From Flavobacterium endoglycinae (GTDB lineage: Bacteria > Bacteroidota > Bacteroidia > Flavobacteriales > Flavobacteriaceae), in assembly GCF_017352115.1 (NCBI RefSeq), contig NZ_CP071448.1, forward strand, positions 2,317,001-2,381,000: a stretch of DNA of 64,000 bases, given 5' to 3'. Below the pieces are notes generated by a model that did no database searches, was not told where the DNA came from, and was given only the letters and a program-made list of their open reading frames with translations. Below, piece by piece: positions 10,653 to 19,980 of the stretch (positions within the stretch are counted from its first letter, which is position 1; the number at the start of each line of letters is the position of its first letter). The position numbers and the translations under genes were made by a program.

Positions 10653-11253
10653 CTCTTGGCAGGTTTGGCTCTTTTAGCGGTTCTGTATTTTGAATGGCGC
10701 GTGTTGTATCTAACATTTTAAGGAAATCTTCTTCTCCTTGTTCTTTTGGAATTTTGGCTTTTTCGACAATCTTATCCATTTGTCTTTCCAGCGAAACCAG
10801 TTCTTTGTTGATTTCTCCAATCAAAAAAGCGACTTTATCATCTGGAATTTGATTTAAATGAATAAACAAATCCATCATTTTGATTTTAGTAATCAAAATA
10901 GAAATCCGGCTTTTTATTTGCGGCTGATTGAACTGCGACGGAATATTATTGTTTAAAGCCACTGCTTTTTTGGCAATTGCCGATGATTTTTTCTGAAAAG
11001 CTCCAATTGTTTTTCTCGGCTTGTCTCCTATTTCTTTTAGAAAATCACGCCATTCTGTCCATGTTACTGCATTTTTTTCAGAAACTTCATTTATGGGTTC
11101 ATCAATAAAAATCCATGCTTTATTAATGTTGCTAAATATCTTTTCTTTCTTTTTGGCTTCTTTAGCATTTTCAGCCAAACGTCTTTCATTCTCATTTTGA
11201 CAAGATTGAAGTCCAAGAACCAAAAGAAGAAACAGGATTATTCTATATTTCAT
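10645..11253 (-). CDS. Lipoprotein of unknown function upstream of mfd, 202 aa
   Basis: The N-terminus (MKYRIILFLLLVLGLQSCQN) is a lipoprotein signal with the lipid-modified Cys at about residue 18. The rest is charged and largely helical, with a conserved-looking WTEWRDFLKEIGDKPRKTIG region and a proline-rich end. I do not recognise a family. Its last codons overlap the TTG start of mfd by 8 bp. A TAACTTTG promoter box lies 21 bp upstream of the ATG, so this is probably the first gene of the mfd operon. Confidence 0.75.
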   Translation of the reverse strand: MKYRIILFLLLVLGLQSCQNENERRLAENAKEAKKKEKIFSNINKAWIFIDEPINEVSEKNAVTWTEWRDFLKEIGDKPRKTIGAFQKKSSAIAKKAVALNNNIPSQFNQPQIKSRISILITKIKMMDLFIHLNQIPDDKVAFLIGEINKELVSLERQMDKIVEKAKIPKEQGEEDFLKMLDTTRAIQNTEPLKEPNLPRVE

Positions 11254-11273
11254 TTTCTTAAAATGTTAGGGCG

Positions 11274-11281
11274 CAAAGTTA
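11274..11281 (-). promoter_or_regulatory. Bacteroidota-type -7 box for the lipoprotein-mfd operon
   Basis: Read leftward the bases are TAACTTTG, matching TAnnTTTG, 21 bp before the ATG at 11253. I see no well-spaced -33 TTG. Confidence 0.5.
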
Positions 11282-11476
11282 CGAAGTAAATTTACAATTA
11301 CGAATTCTGTTTTTTGCTGCAAATAAGCTAAAATATGTTCTTTTTTAGCCACAGATTTTTGATAGTTTAAAAGTGTAAATCACAAATTAGCTTCACGAAA
11401 AACCCAAAAAAGAAAGTTCATTGTTAGTAATCTCATAATTTAATGTTAGAAAAAACGTTGATAATTGCGAAAACGT

Positions 11477-11484
11477 TATATTTG
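11477..11484 (+). promoter_or_regulatory. Promoter -7 box of the threonine dehydrogenase gene
   Basis: TATATTTG matches the Bacteroidota -7 consensus TAnnTTTG, and a TTG at 11458-11460 is a possible -33 element (16-bp spacer). The box ends 19 bp before the ATG at 11504. A longer frame beginning at 11465 would overlap this promoter, which argues for the ATG at 11504 as the real start. Confidence 0.65.
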
Positions 11485-11503
11485 CAACACTAAATCGAAA
11501 CAA

Positions 11504-12442
11504 ATGAACCCAAAAATATTAATCATTGGTGCCTGCGGCCAGATTGGAACTGAGCTGACCCAAAAACTGCGCAAAATATACGGAACCGAAAATGTAATCG
11601 CTTCTGATATTCGAAAATTAAATACAGATGTCGTGAATTCGGGTCCTTTTGAAGTCATCAATGCTTTGGATTTTAACCAAATTGAGCATCTTGTTGAAGT
11701 ACATAAAATTACCGATGTGTATTTAATGGCGGCACTTTTGTCTGCAACTGCCGAAAAGAATCCTGCTTTTGCTTGGGATTTAAATATGAATTCGCTTTTT
11801 CATGTTTTGAATTTAGCTAAAGCCAAAAAAATACAGAAGATTTTCTGGCCGTCAAGTATTGCCGTTTTTGGACCAACCACTCCAAAAGAAAACACACCGC
11901 AATATACCATTATGGAACCTTCAACAGTTTACGGAATCAGTAAACAAGCAGGTGAAAGATGGTGCGAATACTATCATAATATTTATGGTGTTGATGTACG
12001 AAGCATTCGTTATCCAGGTTTAATCAGCTGGTCGACTCCTCCAGGCGGTGGAACTACAGATTATGCTGTCGATATTTTTTACAAGGCTATTGCCGATAAA
12101 AAATACGAGTGTTTCTTATCATCAGAAACAAAAATGCCAATGATGTACATGGATGATGCAATTGATGCAACAATCAGTGTCATGCAGGCTCCAGCTGAAC
12201 AAATTAAAATTCATTCATCGTATAATTTAGCCGCAATGAGTTTTACACCAACAGAAATTGCTGCCGAAATAAAAAAACATATTCCGGATTTTGAAATTAC
12301 TTATAATCCAGATTTCCGCCAGAAAATTGCGGACAGCTGGCCAGCAAGTATCGACGACAGTTCTGCCAGAGAAGACTGGAACTGGAATCATAAATTTGAT
12401 TTGGAATCTATGACAAAGGATATGCTGGAACATTTAGCATAA
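11504..12442 (+). CDS. L-threonine 3-dehydrogenase, epimerase-like SDR type
   Basis: This 312-aa NAD-dependent enzyme of the extended short-chain dehydrogenase family should oxidise L-threonine to 2-amino-3-ketobutyrate. It has the nucleotide-binding glycine motif GACGQIG (residues 8-14) and the catalytic YxxxK as YGISK. IRYPGLISWSTPPGGGTTDY is characteristic of the flavobacterial GalE-like threonine dehydrogenase, as described from Flavobacterium frigidimaris and unrelated to the zinc-type Tdh of E. coli. An in-frame TTG lies upstream at 11465, but the promoter box at 11477 and the usual MNPKILIIG N-terminus favour ATG 11504. It is monocistronic, closed by the terminator after it. Confidence 0.88.
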   Translation: MNPKILIIGACGQIGTELTQKLRKIYGTENVIASDIRKLNTDVVNSGPFEVINALDFNQIEHLVEVHKITDVYLMAALLSATAEKNPAFAWDLNMNSLFHVLNLAKAKKIQKIFWPSSIAVFGPTTPKENTPQYTIMEPSTVYGISKQAGERWCEYYHNIYGVDVRSIRYPGLISWSTPPGGGTTDYAVDIFYKAIADKKYECFLSSETKMPMMYMDDAIDATISVMQAPAEQIKIHSSYNLAAMSFTPTEIAAEIKKHIPDFEITYNPDFRQKIADSWPASIDDSSAREDWNWNHKFDLESMTKDMLEHLA

Positions 12443-12463
12443 TCTAAAATGAAAAAATTTAAG

Positions 12464-12494
12464 GCGTGTTATTAAAAATAACACGCTTTTTTTT
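12464..12494 (+). terminator. Intrinsic terminator after the threonine dehydrogenase gene
   Basis: A perfect 10-bp stem GCGTGTTATT / AATAACACGC with a 3-nt loop is followed by eight T residues. Confidence 0.92.
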
Positions 12495-12619
12495 GTGAAT
12501 TTTATTTTTTATAAGAAAAAACTTTGATTATATAATTTATTTACTTTTGGTTGCGTTTAGAAACATTAGGTTTATTCCAAAAATCATCAATCAAAATCAC
12601 AACGAAAACATTTAATCAA

Positions 12620-13816
12620 ATGACAAATTCTTATCATCCTGTCGAACAAAGCAAACGGACTGCAATTGTTGACATACTTCGAGGCTGGGCCATATTAGGC
12701 GTAGCAATTGGCAATTATATTGATTTCCTATACATTGGTGCAGAAAAAGAAATTAAACATGATACTTTTTCTGAAATACTTCAATACGTGAATCGCTATT
12801 TATTTGCAGCGAAATCTTGGACATTACTAACTCTTTTATTTGGCTATGGATTTGCTATTTTAATTAACAACGTAGCTTCTAAAGGAAAAAATCCCGTGAC
12901 CTTTTTTGCTTGGCGAATGATTTTACTATTTATTTTAGCTTTTATTAATTCGTCTTTTTGGCTTGGCGATATTTTAAAAGATTATGCCTTTTTAGGACTC
13001 GTATTACTGCTTTTTTACAAGTGTTCTGCCAAAACCTTAGCGATCATTTCTACAGTTATTATACTTACAATTCCTTTTTTAATGGCTTATGTAAATGGTA
13101 TCAAGATTGAACATCCAGCGATTGCTACCAATCCAGAGTATTTAAAACTATATCATTCTGGAAACTGGATTGAGTTTTTTAGATTTAATTTACTTGCTTC
13201 ATTTTACGAACAAATTATTGTTCCAGGCTATGCTTTTACTGCCCACTATGTTATGTTAGGCTGTATGCTTTTTGGTCTTTTACTTCAAAAAATAAGCTTT
13301 TTCGATCGTTTAAAAGAATTGAAAAAATTATTAAAATATGTCTGTGGAATTAGTTTTATTTTGGCAGTTATTATAGGAATCGTATTTAATATTGCTATCA
13401 TCTACAAAGCTCCTTTTCTAAAAATTTTCCATCCGCTTTACTGGTTGGTTTTAAGTACGATGGTTTTTATAGCAACTGGAATTTGCCTTTTGTACATTAA
13501 TGGAAAATTGAAAACAGTTTTCAGCTATTTCAATGCAGGCGGAAAAATGACGCTGACTAATTATATGAGCCAAAATATATTGGCGGGTATTCTTTTCTCA
13601 GGAATTGGACTCGGAATTGCAGATTCAATGCCATATTGGTTTTACTTTATATTGGCCGTTTTTATTTTTATTATTCAATTATTTATTAGCAAATGGTGGC
13701 TTTCAAAATACAATTACGGCCCAATTGAATGGGTGTGGAGATCTGCAAGTTATAGAGAATGGGTGCCTTTTAAAAAAACAAAGCCAGAGGTTTCTGCAGA
13801 TATAAAAATGGTATAA
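12620..13816 (+). CDS. DUF418 family membrane protein
   Basis: A 398-aa polytopic membrane protein with about 9-10 hydrophobic helices. RGWAILGVAIGNYIDFLYIG near the N-terminus, GGKMTLTNYMSQNILAGILF in the C-terminal half and the end GPIEWVWRSASYREWVPFK are hallmarks of the DUF418 (YeiB-like) family. Members are predicted inner-membrane transporters or acyltransferase-like proteins of unproven substrate. ATG at 12620 is preferred over an upstream in-frame codon at 12551, because a TACTTTTG box (12542-12549) overlaps that region and the family starts near here. It is monocistronic and convergent with the next gene. Confidence 0.85.
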   Translation: MTNSYHPVEQSKRTAIVDILRGWAILGVAIGNYIDFLYIGAEKEIKHDTFSEILQYVNRYLFAAKSWTLLTLLFGYGFAILINNVASKGKNPVTFFAWRMILLFILAFINSSFWLGDILKDYAFLGLVLLLFYKCSAKTLAIISTVIILTIPFLMAYVNGIKIEHPAIATNPEYLKLYHSGNWIEFFRFNLLASFYEQIIVPGYAFTAHYVMLGCMLFGLLLQKISFFDRLKELKKLLKYVCGISFILAVIIGIVFNIAIIYKAPFLKIFHPLYWLVLSTMVFIATGICLLYINGKLKTVFSYFNAGGKMTLTNYMSQNILAGILFSGIGLGIADSMPYWFYFILAVFIFIIQLFISKWWLSKYNYGPIEWVWRSASYREWVPFKKTKPEVSADIKMV

Positions 13817-13851
13817 AATTTAACTTTGGAAATAAACTTGAACTCTAAAAG

Positions 13852-13884
13852 AAAAGCCCTTAAATTAGTTTTAAGGGCTTTTTT
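13852..13884. terminator. Bidirectional terminator between convergent genes
   Basis: The stem AAAGCCCTTAAA / TTTAAGGGCTTT is flanked by A runs on the left and T runs on the right, so it can end transcription of the DUF418 gene and of the leftward gene that stops at 13900. Confidence 0.88.
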
Positions 13885-13899
13885 ATATCTGTTTGAAAA

Positions 13900-14418
13900 C
13901 TATAAAATCTGTTCTAGATATTCATTAAACTTCGAATCGTTTATATGATCAATCATTATTTGACAAAATTCTTCAAAGTCATTTGCCAAAACATTCACTT
14001 CTTCATGTTCAGGTTCGAATCCAAAAACAATTTTTCCTTTTTCATTTCCTTTTGTGACAATAGAGATATGCGAATATCCAGTTTTAACAGACATTAAAAA
14101 GCAAAAATGACTTTCCCAGAATTGAATAATTGGTTCTTTACTTTTCTCATCTATTGAAGCCTCAAGACTTTGCTTTTCAAATTCATTCCAAGCAAATGAA
14201 TCTTCTTCATTTTTCTCAAGTAAATCCTGATTCGTAACAAACCAAGCTGTTGCATCTGAATTTTCGAGAATATTTACGGAACTCATAAGCTCTTTAAGCT
14301 CATAAGGAACATTTGATATTCTATTTCTTATCTCTTCAGATAATAAATCAACAGAAATTTCATTATTGTTTATTTCTAATTCCCAACCTGATTCTTTCAA
14401 AAAGTTTGCTACTTTCAT
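13900..14418 (-). CDS. SMI1/KNR4 (SUKH)-like protein, 172 aa
   Basis: A cytoplasmic acidic protein. Its middle and end (ENSDATAWFVTNQDLLEK, later FWESHFCFLMSVKTGYSHIS, then KIVFGFEPEHEEVNVLANDF and EEFCQIMIDH) follow the SMI1/KNR4 or SUKH pattern. SUKH proteins in bacteria are mostly immunity proteins against contact-dependent or secreted toxins. It stands alone between terminators with no toxin gene nearby, so an orphan immunity or stand-alone regulatory role is possible. The family call is from pattern only. Confidence 0.7.
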   Translation of the reverse strand: MKVANFLKESGWELEINNNEISVDLLSEEIRNRISNVPYELKELMSSVNILENSDATAWFVTNQDLLEKNEEDSFAWNEFEKQSLEASIDEKSKEPIIQFWESHFCFLMSVKTGYSHISIVTKGNEKGKIVFGFEPEHEEVNVLANDFEEFCQIMIDHINDSKFNEYLEQIL

Positions 14419-14569
14419 TATTTGTTAATTTGATTGAAGATAATCTCTATCTATGTTTTTTCTCTTTAATAATTTTTTCAAAATATTAAAATGATAACAA
14501 ATGTAGAGAGCAGCTTTGTTTTATTAATCCTTTAAAAAACATCTTTACAACAGAATAAGGCTAAAATAA

Positions 14570-14602
14570 AAAATCCAAAGTCAGTTAATGACTTTGGATT
14601 TT
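14570..14602 (-). terminator. Terminator after the M1 aminopeptidase gene
   Basis: A perfect 14-bp stem AAAATCCAAAGTCA / TGACTTTGGATTTT has a 5-nt loop and lies 19 bp beyond the leftward stop at 14621. The flanking A run reads as a T tract on the transcribed strand. Confidence 0.9.
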
Positions 14603-14620
14603 TTATTAAAGTTTAATATT

Positions 14621-16501
14621 TTACTTCACTTCAAAAACATTATTGGTTTGTTTTACGTCAGCCATTAATCCACTTGGATCGATAGTGATTTTTTTGATTG
14701 ACGTTTTGTTTTTATCAATTGTAAAACTATAGTTTTGTTGTGCCCAAGCCCAGTCTTCCAAAACAGTTCTTTTTTCGTTTGGATTTGGATTTGGTTTAAT
14801 GAAATTCATCATTCTTAACGGAATATAGAATGTTTCAGAAGTTCCATCAGTGTAATCCACTTTTAAATCGATTGGCATTGGCATTCTTCCTATTCTTTCT
14901 AAACTTACAGTTGTTTTTCCTGCATTATCTACCACATCTTTAATTCCGTAATCGATTGTGTTGGTTGTTTGTGCCCAATCTGTTAAATACCAATCTAACT
15001 CAGCACCAGAAACTCTTTCTGCTGATCTTTTGATATCATTTGGAGTGGGATGTTTGAATTTAAAGTCGTTGAAATATCTTTTTAAAGTCGCATCTACATT
15101 TTCTTTCCCGATTACATATTCTAATTGAGAAAGGAAAATACTTCCTTTAATATAAGATGAAATACTATACGGACGGTTTTCATCATAACGATCTCCGTGA
15201 GTAGTCTGCGGTTGTTCTTTACCAGAATTTACTAAACTGTAATACGCTTTATAATTCCCTACAAAAGGATTTACTTCTTTTTTATCTCCTTTTAACTCAT
15301 TCAAAGCACTGTCTTCAATGTAGGTTGTAAAACCTTCGTCCATCCAAGGGTGTTTCGATTCGTTTGAAGCCAAAATATGCTGAAACCAAGAATGTCCTAA
15401 TTCGTGTGTAGCGGTTCCAAGAATTCCTTCAAGAGTTCCGTTTCCTAACATTAAAGTACACATTGCATACTCCATTCCACCGTCTCCACCTTGAATAAAT
15501 GAATATTGTTTGTACGGATATGCTCCTACTCTGTGGTTGTAATAATCCATTACTTTTACCATTAACGGTTCTAACTGTTTCCAGTTTTCAGTTGTTTTTG
15601 GATTGTTTTTGTAGAAGAAATGCAAATCAACATCGTTTGGTCCTTTTACAATATCATGCGTGTATTCTTTATCAGCAGCCCATGTAAAATCGTGAACATT
15701 TGGCGCAATAAAATGCCATGTAAGTGTTTTTGTTCTTTTAGGATATGTTACCGTTACACCAGCATCTTCATAACCATGTCCGATAGAATTTTTGTCTTGT
15801 AAATATCCAGAACCTCCAATTGTATAATCCTTATCAATTGTAATTTTCACATCAAAATTACCCCAAACACCGTGAAATTCTCTTGCGATGTATGGATCTG
15901 CGTGCCATCCTTCGAAATCAAATTCGGCTAATTTTGGATACCATTGCGACATTGAAAGTTCTACTCCTTCAGAATTGTTTCTTCCTGAACGACGAACTTG
16001 AACCGGAACCTGTCCGTCAAAGTCTAAAGTAAAAGTAGTTTTAGAATTTGGCAGAATTGGTTTTGCCAGAGTAACTTCTAAAATAGTTCCCGAAACTCTA
16101 GTTTGAGCTACAGCACCATCTTGTTTGAAGTTTGTGATTTTTAAAAAACCAATTTCGTTAGGTTTTAAAGTTTCAATGCGGCTTTGTTTTACTTCTTTTC
16201 CATCAGCTGTTTTTACTTTATTGACCATTCTTCCGTCTGGATCTTTAATAAAGTGAAGACGTGCATCCATTTCGCTTCCCGGCTGAAAAGCGTTTGGATA
16301 TAAATGATAGAATACTTTTTTTAGAGTATCAGGAGAATTATTGGTATAAACCAATTCTTGTTTTCCTTTGTACTGATAGTTTTTTACATCCATCGAAACC
16401 TCCATTTTATAGTCAGCGTGCTGCTGCCAATATGGGGCGCTTTGTGCAAAAGCCGAGTTAAAGCCTAAACTTAGGAAAGAAAGTAAAATAATTTTTCGCA
16501 T
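14621..16501 (-). CDS. M1 family zinc aminopeptidase, secreted
   Basis: A 626-aa gluzincin metallopeptidase removing N-terminal residues from peptides, probably in the periplasm or outside. A signal peptide (MRKIILLSFLSLGFNSAFAQ) starts at ATG 16501. A longer frame from 16543 would begin inside the terminator hairpin of the upstream gene, so it is rejected. The zinc site is H366-E-L-G-H370 with the third ligand E389 (WMDEGF), the HExxH-x18-E spacing of family M1. The exopeptidase region corresponding to GAMEN reads GGMEYA. Residues after about 450 form the C-terminal part without a sorting domain. It lies 64 bp downstream of the subtilase but is separated from it by a terminator. Confidence 0.93.
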   Translation of the reverse strand: MRKIILLSFLSLGFNSAFAQSAPYWQQHADYKMEVSMDVKNYQYKGKQELVYTNNSPDTLKKVFYHLYPNAFQPGSEMDARLHFIKDPDGRMVNKVKTADGKEVKQSRIETLKPNEIGFLKITNFKQDGAVAQTRVSGTILEVTLAKPILPNSKTTFTLDFDGQVPVQVRRSGRNNSEGVELSMSQWYPKLAEFDFEGWHADPYIAREFHGVWGNFDVKITIDKDYTIGGSGYLQDKNSIGHGYEDAGVTVTYPKRTKTLTWHFIAPNVHDFTWAADKEYTHDIVKGPNDVDLHFFYKNNPKTTENWKQLEPLMVKVMDYYNHRVGAYPYKQYSFIQGGDGGMEYAMCTLMLGNGTLEGILGTATHELGHSWFQHILASNESKHPWMDEGFTTYIEDSALNELKGDKKEVNPFVGNYKAYYSLVNSGKEQPQTTHGDRYDENRPYSISSYIKGSIFLSQLEYVIGKENVDATLKRYFNDFKFKHPTPNDIKRSAERVSGAELDWYLTDWAQTTNTIDYGIKDVVDNAGKTTVSLERIGRMPMPIDLKVDYTDGTSETFYIPLRMMNFIKPNPNPNEKRTVLEDWAWAQQNYSFTIDKNKTSIKKITIDPSGLMADVKQTNNVFEVK

Positions 16502-16518
16502 GTTTATATGTAATAGAA

Positions 16519-16544
16519 AATGGAAGAGCGCGAACTCTTCCATT
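16519..16544 (-). terminator. Terminator after the subtilisin-like gene
   Basis: Perfect 10-bp stem AATGGAAGAG / CTCTTCCATT with a 6-nt loop; on the minus strand it is followed by TTTTCT. It lies 22 bp after the stop at 16566. Confidence 0.85.
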
Positions 16545-16565
16545 GGATTAATAGTGTTTGAATCT

Positions 16566-18200
16566 TTATTTTTTAGACATTTTTTCTGCCATTAATAAAG
16601 CATTATAAGCGTTTACCATTTTTGCTGTTTTTGATGATTCAGCAGAAGAAACAGCAACTGGTTTTTCTTGTGGATTTGGATTTTCACCTAACACAACCAT
16701 TGAAGGAAGTGCTACTCCAGAGTCCATTAAAATCTTTTTAACCTGAGCTGCTTTTAATTTTGGATAGTAAGAACGAATTAAAACTGCTACTCCAGCTGCA
16801 TTTGGAGATGCCATTGAAGTTCCTTGTAAATATTTGTATTTATTATTTGGAACTGTTGCATAAATTTCTTCTCCTGGAGCAAAAACGTCTACATTGATTT
16901 TCCCGAAGTTAGAGAATCCTGCCACTACATTTTCTCCGTATTCTTTATTAATGGCTCCAATTGTAATTACGTTATCTGCAAATTCTTTTACGTTGTCTTC
17001 AGAATCATTTGGGTAATTGATGTTTTTCGTTTCATCAATATTGTAACCATCATTTCCAGCAGCGTGAACAATTAATACGTCTTTTTTAGCGGCATATTTA
17101 ATCGCATCGTAAACCCATTGTTTGTGTGGAGAAAAACTTTTTCCAAAACTTCCATTGATTACTTTTGCTCCATTATCTACTGCATAACGAATAGCAAGAG
17201 CAATATCTTTATCATATTCGTCTCCATCTGGAACGGCTCTTACGGTTAAAATTTCAACATTTTCAGCTACTCCATCTCCGCCTAAATTATTGCCGCGAAT
17301 TTGAGCGATGATTCCAGCAACGTGTGTACCGTGAAGCGCTTCTTCTTTATCTGGACCAAAAACAATATTATTACCGTAATGATTGTTTTTAATATCTTCC
17401 GGATTATCGCCTACCACTTTTCTTCCGTCGTATTCTTTATTTAAATTGTAGTTTAACTGATCGTAAACATATTTTCTATATTCTTCAAATTCAGCTTCAG
17501 GATCAAAAGTTGGTCCTGTATTCGTTAAAATTTGAGTCATTACTTTTTTGCTGTTTACAACATTTTCGTCTGTTGAAGTAATAGAATTTAAATCCTCAAG
17601 AGTATATTTCTCTTTATTTAAAGCTGTTTTTACAGTTTTATGCGCATTCAATAAAAAGTCAACTCTTTCTTTACCTTGTAAAGCTTCTTCATACTTTGCA
17701 GTATATTGTGCCAGAGCTTCTTTGTATTCTGCAGAACCATCATCAGCTTTTTTAACGATACGGGTCATTTCAAGATTTTCATGAACAGCATCTCCAAGGA
17801 AATTCCATCCGTGAACATCATCAATAAATCCATTTTTATCATCGTCAATTCCGTTTCCAGGAATTTCTTTAGGATTCGTCCAGATTTTTCCTTTTAAGTC
17901 TTCATGCTCGATATCGACACCAGAATCTACAATTCCTACGATAACTTTCTGACTTTTTTTGCCTTGTAGTAATTCAGCGTAAGCCCTATCAACACTCATT
18001 CCCGGAATCGAATCTTTTATTAAATCCAGATGACTCCATCTTTTCAATTCATTTTCGCTAAGAGGAGCTTTTTTTACAACTGCCGCCGGCGCTGTAATTA
18101 ACTCTTTAGAAGTTGAAACCTGCGCCTGTACTGTAGCGCTGCATCCTGCTAAAACAAGCAATGCAAAAGCAGATAATTTAAGAGGTTTTATATGACTCAT
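16566..18200 (-). CDS. Subtilisin-like (S8) serine protease lipoprotein
   Basis: A 544-aa subtilase with an intact catalytic triad: D92 (GIVDSGVDIEHED), H290 (ALHGTHVAGI) and S462 (GTSMASPNAAG), plus the oxyanion Asn N383 (HAAGNDG). The N-terminus carries a lipobox (LVLAGC, Cys at residue 20), so the enzyme is probably tethered to the periplasmic or outer-membrane face. About 170 residues rich in Lys and Glu are inserted between the Asp and His segments, a feature of the Bacteroidota cell-envelope subtilase group. There is no obvious propeptide beyond the linker at residues 21-85. It is followed by the M1 aminopeptidase, so both may degrade extracytoplasmic peptides. Confidence 0.94.
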   Translation of the reverse strand: MSHIKPLKLSAFALLVLAGCSATVQAQVSTSKELITAPAAVVKKAPLSENELKRWSHLDLIKDSIPGMSVDRAYAELLQGKKSQKVIVGIVDSGVDIEHEDLKGKIWTNPKEIPGNGIDDDKNGFIDDVHGWNFLGDAVHENLEMTRIVKKADDGSAEYKEALAQYTAKYEEALQGKERVDFLLNAHKTVKTALNKEKYTLEDLNSITSTDENVVNSKKVMTQILTNTGPTFDPEAEFEEYRKYVYDQLNYNLNKEYDGRKVVGDNPEDIKNNHYGNNIVFGPDKEEALHGTHVAGIIAQIRGNNLGGDGVAENVEILTVRAVPDGDEYDKDIALAIRYAVDNGAKVINGSFGKSFSPHKQWVYDAIKYAAKKDVLIVHAAGNDGYNIDETKNINYPNDSEDNVKEFADNVITIGAINKEYGENVVAGFSNFGKINVDVFAPGEEIYATVPNNKYKYLQGTSMASPNAAGVAVLIRSYYPKLKAAQVKKILMDSGVALPSMVVLGENPNPQEKPVAVSSAESSKTAKMVNAYNALLMAEKMSKK

Positions 18201-18334
18201 GTACTTATAATATAATTGTAAAGTTAAAAGATGGGTCTAAATTATACTTTTTTGTTACAAAAAACTAACTCTTAACACTGTGTTATGAAATTATCTCTAA
18301 TTTAAAGGGAATTAAATTCAATAAGTAAAGCAAT

Positions 18335-19192
18335 CTAAAGGATTTCTTCACAAGTAAAAACCTCTTTTAATCGAACTCCTTTTTCAGTTTGCTCAACTGT
18401 TATAATTTGATTGTGGGCATCATGTTCTAGAAACAAATAATAATTTTGATTGGCAGCTGAGTTTAAAAATTTTGCTTTTTCATCTAAAGATAAAAGAGGT
18501 CTTGTGTCGTAACCCATAATATAAGGAAGCGGAATATGTCCGGCTGTAGCCAATAAATCAGCACAGAAAACTATTGTTTTATCATTGTATTTAATATGTG
18601 GAATCATTTGTTTTTCGGTATGACCATCTGCGTAAAAAATATCAAAACCTAATTCTTTTGAAAAACCAAAATCGGAATTGGGTCTTTCAATAAAATTCAA
18701 TTGTCCGCTTTCCTGCATTGGCAGAAGATTTTCGGATAAAAAGGACGCTTTCTCTCTTGGATTTGGCTGAGTTGCCCATTGCCAATGATTTTCGTTTGTC
18801 CAAAATTTTGCATTTTTAAATGCTGGTTCATAGCCTGTTTTATCTGCATTCCATTGTACACTTCCCCCGCAGTGATCAAAATGAAGATGTGTCATAAAAA
18901 CATCTGTAATATCATCTCGGTGAAAACCATATTTTGCAAGCGATTTATCTATAGAATGCGATCCCCAAAGCGAGTAATATCCAAAAAACTTTTCAGATTG
19001 TTTGTTTCCCATTCCGGTATCAATTAAAATCAATCGGTTGCCATCTTCAATAAGCAGGCATCGAGCTGCTATATCAATTAAGTTATTTGCATCGGCTGGA
19101 TTGGTTTTATTCCAAATAGTTTTAGGAACAACACCAAACATTGCACCACCGTCTAATTTAAAATTTCCAGATTCTATAGGGTAAAGTTTCAT
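18335..19192 (-). CDS. MBL-fold metallohydrolase
   Basis: A 285-aa cytoplasmic protein with the metallo-beta-lactamase signature HLHFDHCGG (HxHxDH) near residue 104. Further histidines at DGHTEKQMIPH and at LFLEHDAH complete a likely dinuclear metal site. LIDTGMGNKQ before the signature is typical of the quorum-quenching-lactonase-like branch (AHL lactonase or related esterase). The substrate cannot be told from the sequence. It reads alone, leftward, 134 bp upstream of the subtilase. Confidence 0.88.
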   Translation of the reverse strand: MKLYPIESGNFKLDGGAMFGVVPKTIWNKTNPADANNLIDIAARCLLIEDGNRLILIDTGMGNKQSEKFFGYYSLWGSHSIDKSLAKYGFHRDDITDVFMTHLHFDHCGGSVQWNADKTGYEPAFKNAKFWTNENHWQWATQPNPREKASFLSENLLPMQESGQLNFIERPNSDFGFSKELGFDIFYADGHTEKQMIPHIKYNDKTIVFCADLLATAGHIPLPYIMGYDTRPLLSLDEKAKFLNSAANQNYYLFLEHDAHNQIITVEQTEKGVRLKEVFTCEEIL

Positions 19193-19558
19193 GAGTTTAA
19201 ATTTCTATTATGAATAACAAATCTAGGAAATCCAATTTCCTTTTACTACAATTTCTATTTAAAACTAAAACTTTAACTTATCCTAAAGTACTAAATGAAG
19301 TGCAAATTGGTCTCGTATTTGAAGCAGATTTCATCTTCAAATAAGTAAGATTTAAAACGATTTCACCCTAAAAATAACTTCTATCTATTTTAACATTTGT
19401 TATAATAATGTGAACCGTTATGGAAAAAGGTTTTTAAGTCGTATCTTTGCGGACAATTTCATTTGAACATTGAAGTTGGCATCTATTTTTTTTGTAATAA
19501 TTTGATTATTATTTAGATGCATAGTAAAATGATCTTTTAAAAACAAATACCATAAACA
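19193..19558. promoter_or_regulatory. Divergent intergenic region with suf promoter
   Basis: This 366-bp gap separates the leftward MBL gene from the rightward suf genes. A TATCTTTG box at 19442-19449 fits the Bacteroidota -7 element, which would give an untranslated leader of about 100 nt before the HesB-type gene. I see no recognisable riboswitch, small gene or repeat in it. Confidence 0.5.
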
Positions 19559-19888
19559 ATGATAAAGGTTTCTGATACAGCCAAAAAGAAAATCATCGAT
19601 TTGATGACTGATGATGGTTTTGACGCCGCAAGCGACTACGTAAGAGTAGGTGTTAAAAGCGGTGGATGCTCTGGTTTGTCTTATGATTTAAAGTTTGACA
19701 AAACCAAAGGAGAAGATGATAAAATATTCGTAGATAACGATATACAGATTGCTGTTGAAAAAAAATCTTTTCTGTATTTAGCCGGAACAATTTTAGAATT
19801 TTCGGGCGGATTAAACGGAAAAGGATTTGTATTCAATAATCCAAACGCCAGCAGAACTTGCGGATGCGGAGAATCATTTTCGCTATAA
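19559..19888 (+). CDS. sufA: HesB/IscA-family Fe-S assembly protein
   Basis: A 109-aa A-type carrier that accepts and passes on iron-sulfur clusters. The three conserved cysteines are present: C37 in SGGCSGL and C101/C103 in the C-terminal TCGCGESF. Length is normal. It opens the first suf block, 92 bp before the sufB start. Assignment to SufA rather than IscA or ErpA rests on its position next to sufB. Confidence 0.92.
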   Translation: MIKVSDTAKKKIIDLMTDDGFDAASDYVRVGVKSGGCSGLSYDLKFDKTKGEDDKIFVDNDIQIAVEKKSFLYLAGTILEFSGGLNGKGFVFNNPNASRTCGCGESFSL

Positions 19889-19980
19889 ACAATTAAATAA
19901 TTGCAAAATTTAAAGATGTAAAGATTTCAGAAGTGGTTTATTTAAATCCTTCAATTTTTAAATCTTTCAATAAAAAACCA

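Noticed and set aside
16501..16543. Longer N-terminus for the M1 aminopeptidase from 16543
   Set aside because: The added codons fall in the terminator hairpin of the upstream gene and would bury the signal peptide.
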